Assembly: GCA_963818205.1 (NCBI GenBank)
Contig: CAWFRG010000009.1
Span: forward strand, 407,990 to 471,989
Origin: CAVVYV01 sp963818205
Lineage (GTDB): Bacteria; Actinomycetota; Thermoleophilia; Solirubrobacterales; 70-9
Length of the DNA: 64,000 bases
Direction: 5' to 3'
Under the pieces are notes generated by a model that was not told where the DNA came from, did no database searches, and worked only from the letters and a program-made list of their open reading frames with translations. A program made the translations under genes and the position numbers. Every line of letters starts with the position of its first letter. Position 1 is the first letter of the stretch. Of the stretch, positions 9,081 through 17,994 are shown piece by piece.

Positions 9081-9340
9081 TGCCAGCCAAGCCGTACCGG
9101 CTGCTCGACCGGGTCTCCGGCTATGCCGACGAGGCCGCCGCCTACATGAGGCGGCGGCGCCACATCCGCAAGCCGTTCGCCCGCGTCTACTACTCCGGCG
9201 GCCGCAGCTCCGCCTTCCCTGCCGACTCCGAGCGGGGCCGCGCTCTGTTCCTGGCGGCGTCGCGGTTGATCGACCTGGCGCCGAGGCGGGCCCGGCAGGC
9301 GCGGACGGGTTCCAGCACAACCGCCCGGAACACACGGTGA
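9080..9340 (+). CDS. Short basic hypothetical protein
   Basis: 86 residues, unrecognised. Contains GYADEAAAYMRRRRHIRK and a basic, Arg-rich tail. It overlaps its upstream neighbour by one base and the tldD start by four (GTGA), so it belongs to an 8688-12113 operon. No membrane segment or signal peptide. Function unknown; tight coupling suggests a partner of the roadblock-like protein or of TldD. Confidence 0.6.
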   Translation: MPAKPYRLLDRVSGYADEAAAYMRRRRHIRKPFARVYYSGGRSSAFPADSERGRALFLAASRLIDLAPRRARQARTGSSTTARNTR

Positions 9341-10746
9341 GCGACCCGCCGGCGAAGGCCGAGCCGCTGATCGACGAAGCGGTAGCGAGCCGGGCGTTGG
9401 AGCGCGCCCTCGCCCGGGGAGGGGACTTCGCCGAGGTCTTCTGCGAGGAGCGAGCCGGGTTCTCGATCTCGATCGACGAGTCGAGGGTCGAGCGCCCCCA
9501 GTCCGGTCGCGAGCGGGGCGCCGGCATCCGGGTGGTGACCGGCGAGAGCACCCGCTACGCCCACGTCGACGGGCTCGGCGAGGACGATCTGCTGCGGGCG
9601 GCCGACGCGCTTGCGGCAGCGCAGGAGGGGGAGGCGACCGAGCCGCTGCCGGTGAAGGCCGCCGAGCCACCTGAGCTTCAGGAGATCAAGGTCGACCCCG
9701 CCTCGGTCCCGGCCGACCGCAAGGCGGAGCTGCTGCGCGAGCTCGACGAGCGGGCGCGGTCGGCGGGCTCCGACGTGGCCCAGGTCTCGGCCGGCTACAG
9801 CGAGGGCCGCCGCCGGGTCGCGGTCGCCAACTCCGAGGGACTGGAGGCGACCGACGATCGCACCCGGGTGCGACTCGGCGCCCAGGTCGTGGCCCGGCGC
9901 AACGGCTCGGTCGAGACCGGCTTCGAGACTCTCGGCGCTCACCGCGGCTTCGAGCTGCTCGAGGACGATCCCGCCCGGATCGCCGAGCAGGCGGCGCGGA
10001 AGGCGCTCGATCTGGTCGGCGCCGATCCGGCGCCCGCCGGGGAGATGACGGTGGTGGTCGGCGGCGGGTTCGGCGGCGTCCTCTTCCACGAGATGACCGG
10101 CCACGGCCTCGAGGCCGACGCCGTCCAGAAGGGGGCGAGCGTCTACGCCGGGAAGATCGGCGAGGAGGTGGCCCAGCCGGTGCTCACCGCCTTCGACGAC
10201 GGCAGGATGCCCGGCGAGTGGGGGACGGGGGCGATCGACGATGAGGGAACTCCGTGCCGGCAGACCGCTGTGATCGAGGAGGGAAAGCTCACCTCATATC
10301 TCTACGACCGCCTCAGGGCCGGCCGCGACGGCACCGAGTCGACCGGAAACGGGCGCCGTGCGAGCTTCAGGGACCTGCCGATCCCGAGGATGACCAACAC
10401 CTACATCCAGCCGGGCGACGCCGAGCCCGAGGAGATCATCGCCGAGGTCGACCGGGGCTTCTACGCCGTCTCCTTCGGCGGTGGCCAGGTCGAGCCGGCG
10501 ACCGGTGACTTCGTCTTCGGCGTCTCCGAGGGGTATTTGATCGAGGGCGGCAAGGTGACCCGGCCCTGCCGGGGCGCGACCCTGATCGGCAACTGCCTCC
10601 AGGCGCTCACCCGGATCGACGCGGTCGGCTCGGACTTCGAGATGAAGACGGGCTTCTGCGGCAAGGCCGGCCAGACAGCGCCGGTAGGGACGGGCCAGGG
10701 GCACGTGCGGATCCGCGGGATCACCGTCGGCGGGACAGCGGTATGA
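9337..10746 (+). CDS. tldD: Metalloprotease TldD
   Basis: Catalytic subunit of the TldD/TldE heterodimer that degrades unfolded or processed peptides (microcin B17 maturation, CcdA degradation in E. coli). 469 residues. The Zn-site HEMTGHGLEAD is at about residue 250; downstream are GAIDDEGTPC, ESTGNGRRAS and the conserved Cys near GFCGKAGQT. GTG 9337 overlaps the upstream stop. Its TldE partner follows with a 4-bp ATGA overlap, as expected for a two-subunit protease. Confidence 0.93.
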   Translation: MSDPPAKAEPLIDEAVASRALERALARGGDFAEVFCEERAGFSISIDESRVERPQSGRERGAGIRVVTGESTRYAHVDGLGEDDLLRAADALAAAQEGEATEPLPVKAAEPPELQEIKVDPASVPADRKAELLRELDERARSAGSDVAQVSAGYSEGRRRVAVANSEGLEATDDRTRVRLGAQVVARRNGSVETGFETLGAHRGFELLEDDPARIAEQAARKALDLVGADPAPAGEMTVVVGGGFGGVLFHEMTGHGLEADAVQKGASVYAGKIGEEVAQPVLTAFDDGRMPGEWGTGAIDDEGTPCRQTAVIEEGKLTSYLYDRLRAGRDGTESTGNGRRASFRDLPIPRMTNTYIQPGDAEPEEIIAEVDRGFYAVSFGGGQVEPATGDFVFGVSEGYLIEGGKVTRPCRGATLIGNCLQALTRIDAVGSDFEMKTGFCGKAGQTAPVGTGQGHVRIRGITVGGTAV

Positions 10747-12113
10747 CCGAGGTGGCGATCGACCTGCTGGCGGAGGCGGCGAAGGGCGCCGTCGAGGCCG
10801 CGACCGGCGCCGGCGCCGGTGACGCCGAGGCCTGGGCCGAGGGCTCGCGAGAGCGAGAGGTGCGCGTCCACGGCGGCGAGGTCGAGAGCCTCACCGAGGC
10901 GAGCGGCCGCGGGGTCGGCGTCCGAGCCTGGATCGGGGAGCGAGCCGGTTACGCCTACGGCACCGACCTCACCGAGTCCGGACTGGCCGCGCTCGCCGAG
11001 GCGGCGGTTGGGGCGGCGGGTGTCGCCGACCCCGATCCGAACGCCGCCCCGCCGGAGCCCGCCGGCGAGCCGGCCGAGATTGAGGGCCTCCGCGACGAGG
11101 CGGTCGCGGCGACCGGTACCGCCGAGGTGATCGAGCTCGCCAAGCGGATCGAGCGGACGGCGCTCGAACGCGACGAGCGGATCAGCGGAGTGGAGGAGGT
11201 GGTCTACGTCGACGAGGACGGGCAGATCGCCCTGGCGAGCTCGCGCGGGCACAGCGGCAGCTTCGCCTCATCGGTCGCCTACTCCTTCCTCCAAGCGATG
11301 GCGGCCGACAATGGCGAGGTCCAGACCGGGCTCGGCTTCGGAGTCGGTCGCGCCCCCGGAGCAATCGACCCGGAGGAGATTGGTGCCGAGGCCGCCGACG
11401 AGGCGACCTCGATGCTCGGCGCCTCGAAGCCCGAGTCGCGGAGCTGCCCGGTGGTCCTCTCCGAGCGGGTCGCCGCCAGCTTCGCCGGCTTCATCGGCGG
11501 CTCGCTGAGCGCCGACGAGGTCCAGCGGGGGCGTTCCCCGTTCGCCGACCGCCTCGGCGACGAGCTCGCCTCGCCGGCCCTGGCCCTGGCGGACGACGGG
11601 ATCGATCCCGGCGGCCTCGCCAGCGCCCCCTTCGACGGCGAGGGCATCCCGCGCGGCCGCACCCCGCTGCTCGCCGACGGGCGGCTGCTCGCCTATCTCC
11701 ACGACTCCTACACCGCGCGGCGGGGTGGGGCGGAGTCGACCGGCAATGCGGCGCGGGCCTCCTACCGCTCGCCGCCCTCGGTGCGGCCCTCGAACCTGAT
11801 GATCGAGCCCGGCGAGCGCTCGCTGGAGGAGCTGATCGCCGAGGCCGCCGACGGCGTCTACATCACCGAGGTCGCGGGGCTGCACTCGGGAGTGAACCCG
11901 GTCACCGGCCGCTTCTCGGTCGGCGCCTCGGGTAGGACGATCACCGGCGGCGAGCTCGCCGATCCGGTTCGGGAGTTCACGATCGCCGGCGACCTCCTGG
12001 AGACCCTGGCCGCGGTGCTGGCGGTCGGCTCGGAGCCGCGCTGGGTCCCGTTCGGCGGCTCGGTGCACTCGTCGCCGCTGCTCGTCGGCGAGATGACGAT
12101 CGGCGGGGCCTGA
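10743..12113 (+). CDS. pmbA: TldE/PmbA-type protease subunit
   Basis: Non-catalytic partner of TldD, 456 residues. The fold repeats TldD elements (GREVESLTEA-like start, STGNAARASY, SLEELIAEAADGVYITEVAGLHSGVNP) but the HExxxH metal motif is absent; the equivalent position reads RVAASFAGFIGGSL. That loss is the family norm for TldE. It ends at 12113, and the next 43 bp hold a palindromic repeat. Confidence 0.92.
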   Translation: MTEVAIDLLAEAAKGAVEAATGAGAGDAEAWAEGSREREVRVHGGEVESLTEASGRGVGVRAWIGERAGYAYGTDLTESGLAALAEAAVGAAGVADPDPNAAPPEPAGEPAEIEGLRDEAVAATGTAEVIELAKRIERTALERDERISGVEEVVYVDEDGQIALASSRGHSGSFASSVAYSFLQAMAADNGEVQTGLGFGVGRAPGAIDPEEIGAEAADEATSMLGASKPESRSCPVVLSERVAASFAGFIGGSLSADEVQRGRSPFADRLGDELASPALALADDGIDPGGLASAPFDGEGIPRGRTPLLADGRLLAYLHDSYTARRGGAESTGNAARASYRSPPSVRPSNLMIEPGERSLEELIAEAADGVYITEVAGLHSGVNPVTGRFSVGASGRTITGGELADPVREFTIAGDLLETLAAVLAVGSEPRWVPFGGSVHSSPLLVGEMTIGGA

Positions 12114-12115
12114 GC

Positions 12116-12157
12116 TAAACGGCTGGCGCCTCGCCTCCGGCTGGCCGCCGCCTCGCA
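12116..12157 (-). repeat. Palindromic repeat copy C (tldE-hup gap)
   Basis: The minus strand reads TGCGAGGCGGC...GGCGCCAGCCGTTTAG, sharing the TGCGAGG start and CCGTTTA end of copies A and B, with complementary inner arms. The remaining gap (12158-12277) holds another small hairpin and the hup promoter box TAGGCT at 12240-12245. Confidence 0.6.
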
Positions 12158-12277
12158 TCAATTCCGCATTCTGCGGCGGAAAACTGGCGCTCGCGCCTGA
12201 TTCGCACAAGCCCCCGGATTTGGCGCCGGGAGCCGTTGTTAGGCTGGCGCAACTCCAATCTCCGAGGAGGCATTGAC

Positions 12278-12586
12278 GTGACCAAGGCTGAATTTCTCGA
12301 GGTGCTGGCGAGCGACCAGAGAATCGGCAACAAGAAGCAGGCCGGTGACGCAGTCGACGCCCTGCTCGAGTCGATCACCAAAGTCCTCCAGGACGGGGGC
12401 GAGGTGAACTTCACGGGCTTCGGAAAGTTCGCGGTTGCCGAGCGTGGCCCGCGTCAGGGCGTCAACCCGCGGACCGGCGAGCGCATCTTCATTCCCGGTG
12501 GCAAGGTGCCGCGCTTCTCGGCCGGCTCGGGCCTGAAGAAGAAGGTGAAGGCCTCCGGGGGCGCCGCAGAGGCGCCGGGCTCGTAG
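12278..12586 (+). CDS. hup: HU-family nucleoid-associated DNA-binding protein
   Basis: 102 residues from GTG 12278; CCGAGGAGG ends 7 nt upstream and decides the start. VTKAEFLEVLASDQRIGNKK, AVDALLESITKVLQDGG and VNFTGFGKFAVAERGPRQG lead into the DNA-clasp arm NPRTGERIFIPGGKVPRF, all HU/IHF hallmarks. The C terminus adds a short Lys/Ala tail (KKKVKASGGAAEAPGS), milder than the long actinobacterial HupB tails. Promoter box TAGGCT at 12240-12245. Confidence 0.93.
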   Translation: MTKAEFLEVLASDQRIGNKKQAGDAVDALLESITKVLQDGGEVNFTGFGKFAVAERGPRQGVNPRTGERIFIPGGKVPRFSAGSGLKKKVKASGGAAEAPGS

Positions 12587-12647
12587 GCTGAGCCGGGCTC
12601 CATTTGCCGATCGGCTGGCGGCTCTCGTCGGCGAGCGCCGCAGCCAG

Positions 12648-13478
12648 GTGTGCCTGGGCCTCGATCCCGAGCCCGCAACCCTGTCGGCTGATCGCTCGGC
12701 CGGGGACTCGGGTGTGGGGGCGGCCGAGGCGGCCGCCGACGCGGTCGTCGCCGATTGCGTCTCGCTGATCGAGCGCGCCGGACCGGCCTGCGTCGCGGCC
12801 AAGCCCCAGCTCGCCTGCTTCGAGCGGCTCGGCGCCCCGGGATGGCGGGCGCTGGCCGAGGTCTGCGCCGCCGCGCGCGAGGCTGGCCTCCTGGTGGTCG
12901 CCGACGGCAAGCGCGGCGATGTCCCTGCCACCGCCCGGGCCTACGGCCAGGCGCTGGTGGGAGAGACCGAGACCCCCTGGGGAACGGTCCGCGGCCTCGA
13001 TGCGGACGCCTTCACCGCCAACCCGCTGCTCGGCGAGGATGCGGTCGAGCCCCTGATCGAAGCGGCGGCAGGCGCCGGCGCCGGCGTCTTTCTGCTCGTC
13101 CGGACCTCGAACCCTGGCGCCCCGCGGTTCCAGGACGCCGATGTCGGCGGTCTTCCCTTTCATGAGCACCTGGCCGGGCTGGTCGCCGAGCTGGCGCCGC
13201 GCCTCGCCGGCGAGGGCGGCCTCAGTGGCGTCGGGGCGGTGGTCGGGGCGACCGCTCCCCAGCACCTCGGCAGGCTCCGCGAGCTGATGCCGGACTCGGT
13301 CTTCCTCGTGCCCGGGATCGGCGCCCAGGGGGGGCGGCCCGAGGACCTCGGTCCCGCCCTCGCCCCGGGGCGCCCGGCTTCCGTGCTGGTCGCGGCGGCG
13401 CGCAGCATCGCCGGCGCCGAGGACCCGGGGGCCGCGGCGGAGCAGCTCCGGGGAACCGTCTGGGGCCTCTCGGGCTAG
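12648..13478 (+). CDS. pyrF: Orotidine 5'-phosphate decarboxylase (type 2)
   Basis: Decarboxylates OMP to UMP, the last step of UMP synthesis. 276 residues from GTG 12648. VVADGKRGDVPATARAYG holds the catalytic Lys-Asp cluster (D-x-K-x-x-D type), with DAFTANPLLGEDAV and VPGIGAQGG downstream; the length and layout are those of the longer subfamily-2 enzyme. The coding signal clearly extends 20 codons upstream (RAPFADRLAALVGERRSQ), but no ATG, GTG or TTG exists there; the only candidate start is CTG 12588, 2 nt after the hup stop. Confidence 0.9.
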   Translation: MCLGLDPEPATLSADRSAGDSGVGAAEAAADAVVADCVSLIERAGPACVAAKPQLACFERLGAPGWRALAEVCAAAREAGLLVVADGKRGDVPATARAYGQALVGETETPWGTVRGLDADAFTANPLLGEDAVEPLIEAAAGAGAGVFLLVRTSNPGAPRFQDADVGGLPFHEHLAGLVAELAPRLAGEGGLSGVGAVVGATAPQHLGRLRELMPDSVFLVPGIGAQGGRPEDLGPALAPGRPASVLVAAARSIAGAEDPGAAAEQLRGTVWGLSG

Positions 13479-13531
13479 CACGGACACTGGCGGGCGGTGG
13501 ACCCGGCGCGGGGTACCATCGCGCGGTTCTA

Positions 13532-13855
13532 ATGCCCGAGTACAAACCGAATCCGGTAGCGCGCTTGGCGGCGGTGCTCGCCCTCGTCGCCGCGGTCCTG
13601 GTGTTCATCGTCCTCGTCGCGACCACCGGCTCGGACGGGGGCGACAACGGGGGGACCGAGACGCAGAGCGGGCAGAGCGGCCCCTCGAAGGCGGGCGACC
13701 GGGCGGTCCAGCGGGGAGTCTGGATCGTCCATGAGGGCGACACCCTCGCCCAGATCTCCGAGGAGACAGGGCTCGACGTCGACGACTTGCTTCAGCTCAA
13801 CCCCGACCTCGACCCCCAGGCGCTGATCCAAGGCCAGCGGATAGCCTTGCGTTGA
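13532..13855 (+). CDS. LysM-domain membrane-anchored protein
   Basis: 107 residues. A short positive N terminus, one membrane helix (VARLAAVLALVAAVLVFIVL, residues ~9-28), a Gly/Ser/Gln-rich linker, then one LysM domain (WIVHEGDTLAQISEETGLDV...LNPDLDPQALIQGQRIAL). Probably holds peptidoglycan close to the membrane. TACCAT at 13514-13519 is a likely -10. It overlaps the following D,D-carboxypeptidase start, suggesting joint action in the cell wall. Confidence 0.85.
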   Translation: MPEYKPNPVARLAAVLALVAAVLVFIVLVATTGSDGGDNGGTETQSGQSGPSKAGDRAVQRGVWIVHEGDTLAQISEETGLDVDDLLQLNPDLDPQALIQGQRIALR

Positions 13856-15330
13856 GCTTGGCGGGACGGGACGATCACCGGCGGCGGAGATCCCGCCCGC
13901 ATGGATTGCGGGTGGCGATCGCGGCTGCCGCGATTGTCATCGCCTTAGGCGCCGCCGCGGCGGGTGGCAAGAAGGCTCCGCCCGACTCACAACCACCGAC
14001 CGGGAGCCAGCCCGCGGCACCGCCCACCGGCAAGCAGGCGCCGTCCAAGCCCGCCGCTCCCGGCCAGGGGCCGCCGCGGCTCGACGCCAGCGCCTGGGTC
14101 CTGATCGACGCTCGCGACGGCGACGTGATCGCGGCCAAGGCCGCCGAGCGCCCGTTGCCGATCGCCAGCACCACCAAGCTGATGACTGCCTATCTCGCCC
14201 TCAAGAACCTGAAGCCGAATCAGACCGTCACCGCAGCTCCCTACAGGCCGATCGCCTCAACCGAGATCCTCCTCGGCCTCCATCCCGGGGAGAAGATCAA
14301 GGTCCGCGACCTGCTCTACGGGCTGCTGGTGCCGAGCGCCAACGACGCCGCCCAGACCCTGGCCGTCGCGGTGGCCGGTTCGGTTCCCGCCTTCGTCTCG
14401 GAGATGAACCAGGCGGCGCAGGAGCTGGGGCTCGCCAACACCAGCTACGCCAACCCGATCGGGCTCGACTCCCCGAACAACTACTCGAGCGCCCGCGACC
14501 TCGTCACCCTCGCCGACCTCCTCTTGAAGAACCGGCTCTTCGCGCGGATCGTCGACTCGCCGAGCGCCGTCCTCCACAGCGGCGACACGCAGCGCCGGGT
14601 GGACACACGCAACACCCTGCTGAACCAGGAGCCCTTCATCGACGGGGTGAAGACCGGTCACACGATCAAGGCCGGCTACGTCCTGGTCGGCGCCGGGACA
14701 AGGGACTCGACCACCCTGATCTCAGCGGTGCTCGGCGCCCCGAGCGAGGCAGCCCGCGACGCCGAGACCCTGGAGCTCCTCAACTACGGCTTCTCTCAAT
14801 ACCGAACCGCGGCTCCGGTCGAGCGGGGAGCCGAGTTCGCCGATCCGAAGCTCGATTACCGCGACGACCATCTCTCCCTCGTCGCCCAGAGAACCCTGCG
14901 GGTGTCCACTCGCGAGGGCCAGCGGGTGGCGACCAGCGTCGATGCCCCCGACGAGGTCAGCGGCGCGGTCGAGAAGGGCGAGGAGCTCGGGCAGGTGGTG
15001 GTGACCGTCGATGGGAAGCAGGCCGCGAGCTCGCCCCTTGTCGCCGCCGAGGCGGTGGAGGCGGCGACCTTCATGGACAAGCTGGCCTCGGTCGCCCTGA
15101 AGCCGATTGTTCTCCTGCCGGTGGGTGCGTTCGTGATACTTGTAGTCCTGCTGTTCGCTGCCCGGGGCCGGCGCCCCGATCACGGTCAGCCGAGCCCCCC
15201 GCGAAGCGGCCGCCGCGAAGAGCGAGAGCGAGGTCCGCGGGAGCGCACTCCAGAGGAAAGGCGGAGAATGCACGAGGAGCGAATGCGGAGGCGGCGCCAG
15301 AGAGCTGAAGGAGAGGGAGGCCCGCGGTGA
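13852..15330 (+). CDS. D-alanyl-D-alanine carboxypeptidase (peptidase S11, DacA/DacC type)
   Basis: Penicillin-binding protein trimming terminal D-Ala from stem peptides. 492 residues from TTG 13852, overlapping the LysM gene stop. Signal-like helix (LRVAIAAAAIVIALGAAAA), Pro-rich linker, then the S11 domain: STTK (Ser nucleophile, ~residue 105), SAN (~162) and KTG (~266). A C-terminal beta domain follows, then a membrane helix (VLLPVGAFVILVVLLFA) and an Arg/Glu-rich cytosolic tail of ~50 residues, longer than the amphipathic anchor of classical DacA. Confidence 0.92.
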   Translation: MSLAGRDDHRRRRSRPHGLRVAIAAAAIVIALGAAAAGGKKAPPDSQPPTGSQPAAPPTGKQAPSKPAAPGQGPPRLDASAWVLIDARDGDVIAAKAAERPLPIASTTKLMTAYLALKNLKPNQTVTAAPYRPIASTEILLGLHPGEKIKVRDLLYGLLVPSANDAAQTLAVAVAGSVPAFVSEMNQAAQELGLANTSYANPIGLDSPNNYSSARDLVTLADLLLKNRLFARIVDSPSAVLHSGDTQRRVDTRNTLLNQEPFIDGVKTGHTIKAGYVLVGAGTRDSTTLISAVLGAPSEAARDAETLELLNYGFSQYRTAAPVERGAEFADPKLDYRDDHLSLVAQRTLRVSTREGQRVATSVDAPDEVSGAVEKGEELGQVVVTVDGKQAASSPLVAAEAVEAATFMDKLASVALKPIVLLPVGAFVILVVLLFAARGRRPDHGQPSPPRSGRREERERGPRERTPEERRRMHEERMRRRRQRAEGEGGPR

Positions 15331-16286
15331 TTCTCACCGTCACCCTCAATGCCGCGATCGACCGCACGGTCGCCGTGCCCACCTTCCGCCAGGGCCACCG
15401 CCACCGCGCGGTCGAGGCGAGTACCGTCGCCGGCGGCAAGGGAATCAACGTCGCCCGCGCGCTCAAGATCCTCGGCAGGCCGGTTATCGCAACCGGTCTC
15501 GCCGGCGGGCCGACCGGCGCCCGCCTGATGGAGAGGCTCGCGGAGGAGTCGATCCTCACCGACTTCACCTGGATCGCCGGCGAGTCGCGGACCAACCTCG
15601 CCGTGATCGATCCGACCAATGGCGAGCAGACCGAGATCAACGAGCGCGGCCCCGAGGTCAGCTCCGAGGAGCTGGAGCGCTTCCTCGAGAAGCTTCTCTA
15701 CCTGGCGCGCGGCGCCCGCATCTGCGTGATCGCCGGGAGCCAGCCGCCCTCGGTGCCCGACTCCTTCGCCGCCCGGATGGTCACCGAGCTGAAGGAGCTC
15801 GGGGTGGAGACGATCCTCGACATCGAGGGCGAGCCGCTGGTCGCCGCGCTCCGCGCCGGCCCGGGCGCCGTCACCCCAAACGTGAGCGAGGCGGAGGGCG
15901 CGGTCGGGCATGAGTTCGGCGATCGCGAGGACCTGATCACCGGCCTCCGGGGCCTGATCGAGCTCGGCGCCAGCGAGGCGGTGATCACCCGCAGCAACGG
16001 CTGCGTCGCCTCGCTCCTGGATGGGAACGATCGCGGCGCCTATGAGGTGATCGCTCCGGACCTCGAGCCGGTCGCCGCGGTCGGCTCCGGCGACGCCTTC
16101 CTCGCCGGCTTCGTCGCCTCCCGCTTCGACGGCGCCTCGCCCCGAGACACCCTCCGCTTCGCGGTCGCCTGCGGCGCCGAGTCGACCCAGCACTTCGGCG
16201 CCGGGAGCGTCGATCCGGACGAGGTCAACCGCCTCCTCGACCGGGTCGAGATCAGCTCCCTCGACATCCCCGCCGCCGTCCGCTGA
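15327..16286 (+). CDS. PfkB-family sugar kinase, 1-phosphofructokinase-like
   Basis: Ribokinase-fold kinase, 319 residues. MILTVTLNAAIDRTVAV and VAGGKGINVARALKILG match the 1-phosphofructokinase/tagatose-6-phosphate kinase branch; VTPNVSEAEG and the anion-hole AAVGSGDAFLAGF (catalytic Asp) complete the site. Substrate is probably fructose-1-phosphate or another ketose phosphate; no PTS genes are nearby to settle it. GTG start overlaps the previous stop by 4 bp. Confidence 0.88.
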   Translation: MILTVTLNAAIDRTVAVPTFRQGHRHRAVEASTVAGGKGINVARALKILGRPVIATGLAGGPTGARLMERLAEESILTDFTWIAGESRTNLAVIDPTNGEQTEINERGPEVSSEELERFLEKLLYLARGARICVIAGSQPPSVPDSFAARMVTELKELGVETILDIEGEPLVAALRAGPGAVTPNVSEAEGAVGHEFGDREDLITGLRGLIELGASEAVITRSNGCVASLLDGNDRGAYEVIAPDLEPVAAVGSGDAFLAGFVASRFDGASPRDTLRFAVACGAESTQHFGAGSVDPDEVNRLLDRVEISSLDIPAAVR

Positions 16287-16288
16287 AA

Positions 16289-17845
16289 GTGAATCCGCAA
16301 GTGCTCGTGGTCGGCGCCGGCCCGACCGGGCTGCTGCTGTCTGCGGAGCTGGAGCGACGCGACGTGCCGTGCTTGCTGATCGACGCGCTCGACGCTCCGC
16401 AGGGCTGGGACCGGGCGACGGTTGTGCACGAACGGTCGCTGGAGATCTTCGAAGCGCTCGGGATCGCGGACCGGTTGCTCGCCGAGGGCGTGAAGACCCG
16501 GGGCGCGCGCTTTCACTCCGACGACGAGATCCTCGCCGAGCTGAGTCTGGACCTGACCGGCAGCCGCTACGGCTTTCAACTCGGAATTTCCGAGGAGGTC
16601 ACCGAGTCGGTGCTCACCGACTATCTCGAGGCACACGGCGGTGCCGTAACCCGCTCGACTCGCCTGCTCGGCTTGACGCCGGGAGAGGACGTTGTGAACG
16701 CGACGCTCGAGCGTGACGGCGTGCGCCGCGAGGTTGCCGCGCGGTGGGTCGTCGGATGCGACGGGGTGCACAGCGTCGCCCGCGACGCGGTCGGGATCGA
16801 GTTCCCGGGCACCGACATCGAAGCGCAGTGGGCCGTCTTCGACGCGACTCTCGAGGGGTGGAACTCCGATTACGACCTCGTCTTCGCGCACCTCGACCAG
16901 CCGCCGGTGATCCTCACCCCGCTGCCGGGCCGACGGTGGCGTATCTACCTGCGGCCGACATCCGACACGAGCAATCTCGTTGCCGAGGCCGGCGAGGTGC
17001 TCGGGCGTTACGCGCCGGGGGTCAGGCTTGCCGAGGTCGAGAACCCGACCAGGTTTCACTGTCACTCTCGCGTTGCCGCCCGCTATCGATCCGGCCGCGT
17101 GTTGCTCGCGGGCGACGCCGCCCACGCCTGCACCCCAATAGAGGGCCACGGGATGAACACCGGTCTCCAGGACGCCTTCAACCTCGGCTGGAAGCTCGCC
17201 CTGGTCTGCCGCGGAGAGGCGGGCGTCGGCTTGCTCGACACCTATGAGGCCGAGCGGCAGCCGGTCGCCGAGCGCGTCGTCTCATCGGGCGCCGACATCG
17301 AGACAGCGCATGCGATGACCGACGCCGGCGAGCGAGCCGCACGCGATGCCGAGATCCGCCGGACGATCGCCGATCCGGATATCGCGCACCACGAGGCGGC
17401 AGCCGCCTCGGAGATCGACCGCTTGTACCCGAGGTCGCGGGCGGTGGCCGGAGACGACAGCTCTGGCCTGACTCCGGGCCGGCTGCTGCCGGATACCGGG
17501 CAGGTCGAACCCGCGGACGGCGATCCGCGGCCGCTGCACCAGCTCACCCATCGTCGCGGCCACACGCTGATCGTTCTCGGCGGCCCGCAAGCGGACCCGA
17601 GCCAGGTCGGGGACCTGGTTGCCGAGCTCGAGGGGCCCTCCGACGCGGCGGTCGACGCGGTCGTCGGCCTCTCCACGCGTCCCGGCGGACCGGAGGTTGG
17701 GAGGATCGATGAATCGGTGGCCGCTCAGCTCGGAGTCGTCGGCGTGACGGTGCTGGCGATCCGTCCGGACCGCTACATCGGCTTCCGTGACGACAGCGGC
17801 GATCCAAGGCCAGTGGCGGCGTACCTCAAGGCGCTGGTGTCGTAG
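16289..17845 (+). CDS. FAD-dependent aromatic-type monooxygenase (PheA/TetX-like)
   Basis: 518 residues, class A flavoprotein hydroxylase. VLVVGAGPTGLLLSAEL is the FAD-binding GxGxxG, WVVGCDGVHSVARDAVG the DG motif, and RVLLAGDAAHACTPIEGHGM the GD motif. The C-terminal ~130 residues form the thioredoxin-like domain seen in phenol hydroxylase and polyketide hydroxylases (RPDRYIGFRDDSGDP). Codon choice is looser than in neighbours (more GTTGCC, TTGCTC), hinting at recent arrival. Only 2 bp after the kinase. Substrate unknown. Confidence 0.85.
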   Translation: MNPQVLVVGAGPTGLLLSAELERRDVPCLLIDALDAPQGWDRATVVHERSLEIFEALGIADRLLAEGVKTRGARFHSDDEILAELSLDLTGSRYGFQLGISEEVTESVLTDYLEAHGGAVTRSTRLLGLTPGEDVVNATLERDGVRREVAARWVVGCDGVHSVARDAVGIEFPGTDIEAQWAVFDATLEGWNSDYDLVFAHLDQPPVILTPLPGRRWRIYLRPTSDTSNLVAEAGEVLGRYAPGVRLAEVENPTRFHCHSRVAARYRSGRVLLAGDAAHACTPIEGHGMNTGLQDAFNLGWKLALVCRGEAGVGLLDTYEAERQPVAERVVSSGADIETAHAMTDAGERAARDAEIRRTIADPDIAHHEAAAASEIDRLYPRSRAVAGDDSSGLTPGRLLPDTGQVEPADGDPRPLHQLTHRRGHTLIVLGGPQADPSQVGDLVAELEGPSDAAVDAVVGLSTRPGGPEVGRIDESVAAQLGVVGVTVLAIRPDRYIGFRDDSGDPRPVAAYLKALVS

Positions 17846-17874
17846 GGCCAGAACGCGGAGTTCGGGTGGGCCGC

Positions 17875-17883
17875 TGTTATCCT
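17875..17883 (+). promoter_or_regulatory. Extended -10 promoter of candidate small RNA
   Basis: TGTTATCCT is a TGn-TATNNT extended -10. A start 7 nt downstream would fall on G17890, exactly the first base of the GGCGTTG hairpin. No convincing -35 hexamer is seen. Confidence 0.5.
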
Positions 17884-17889
17884 CGGTGA

Positions 17890-17967
17890 GGCGTTGGTTC
17901 GAGGTGCAGACAACGCCGCAAACAGCGGTTTCTTGCAGTTTTCGCCCCGGCCTGCCGGGGCTTTTTC
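17890..17967 (+). ncRNA. Candidate small structured RNA (~78 nt) upstream of guaB
   Basis: Begins with a perfect stem GGCGTTG (17890-17896) / CAACGCC (17911-17917) with a 14-nt loop, continues with small CCGC/GCGG and GCAA/TTGC helices, and ends in an intrinsic terminator. It has its own extended -10, and guaB has a separate -10 box 6 nt before its ATG (TAGGGT, 17983-17988), so this looks like a stand-alone transcript. The alternative is an attenuator leader of guaB. It is not a family I recognise (not tmRNA, 6C or a known purine riboswitch). Confidence 0.5.
17944..17966 (+). terminator. Rho-independent terminator
   Basis: GCCCCGG-cctg-CCGGGGC followed by TTTTT: a 7-bp GC stem, 4-nt loop and U-tract, the clearest intrinsic terminator in the window. 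It lies 28 bp before guaB. Confidence 0.85.
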
Positions 17968-17994
17968 GTCCGCGAACGATCGTAGGGTGAGCTA

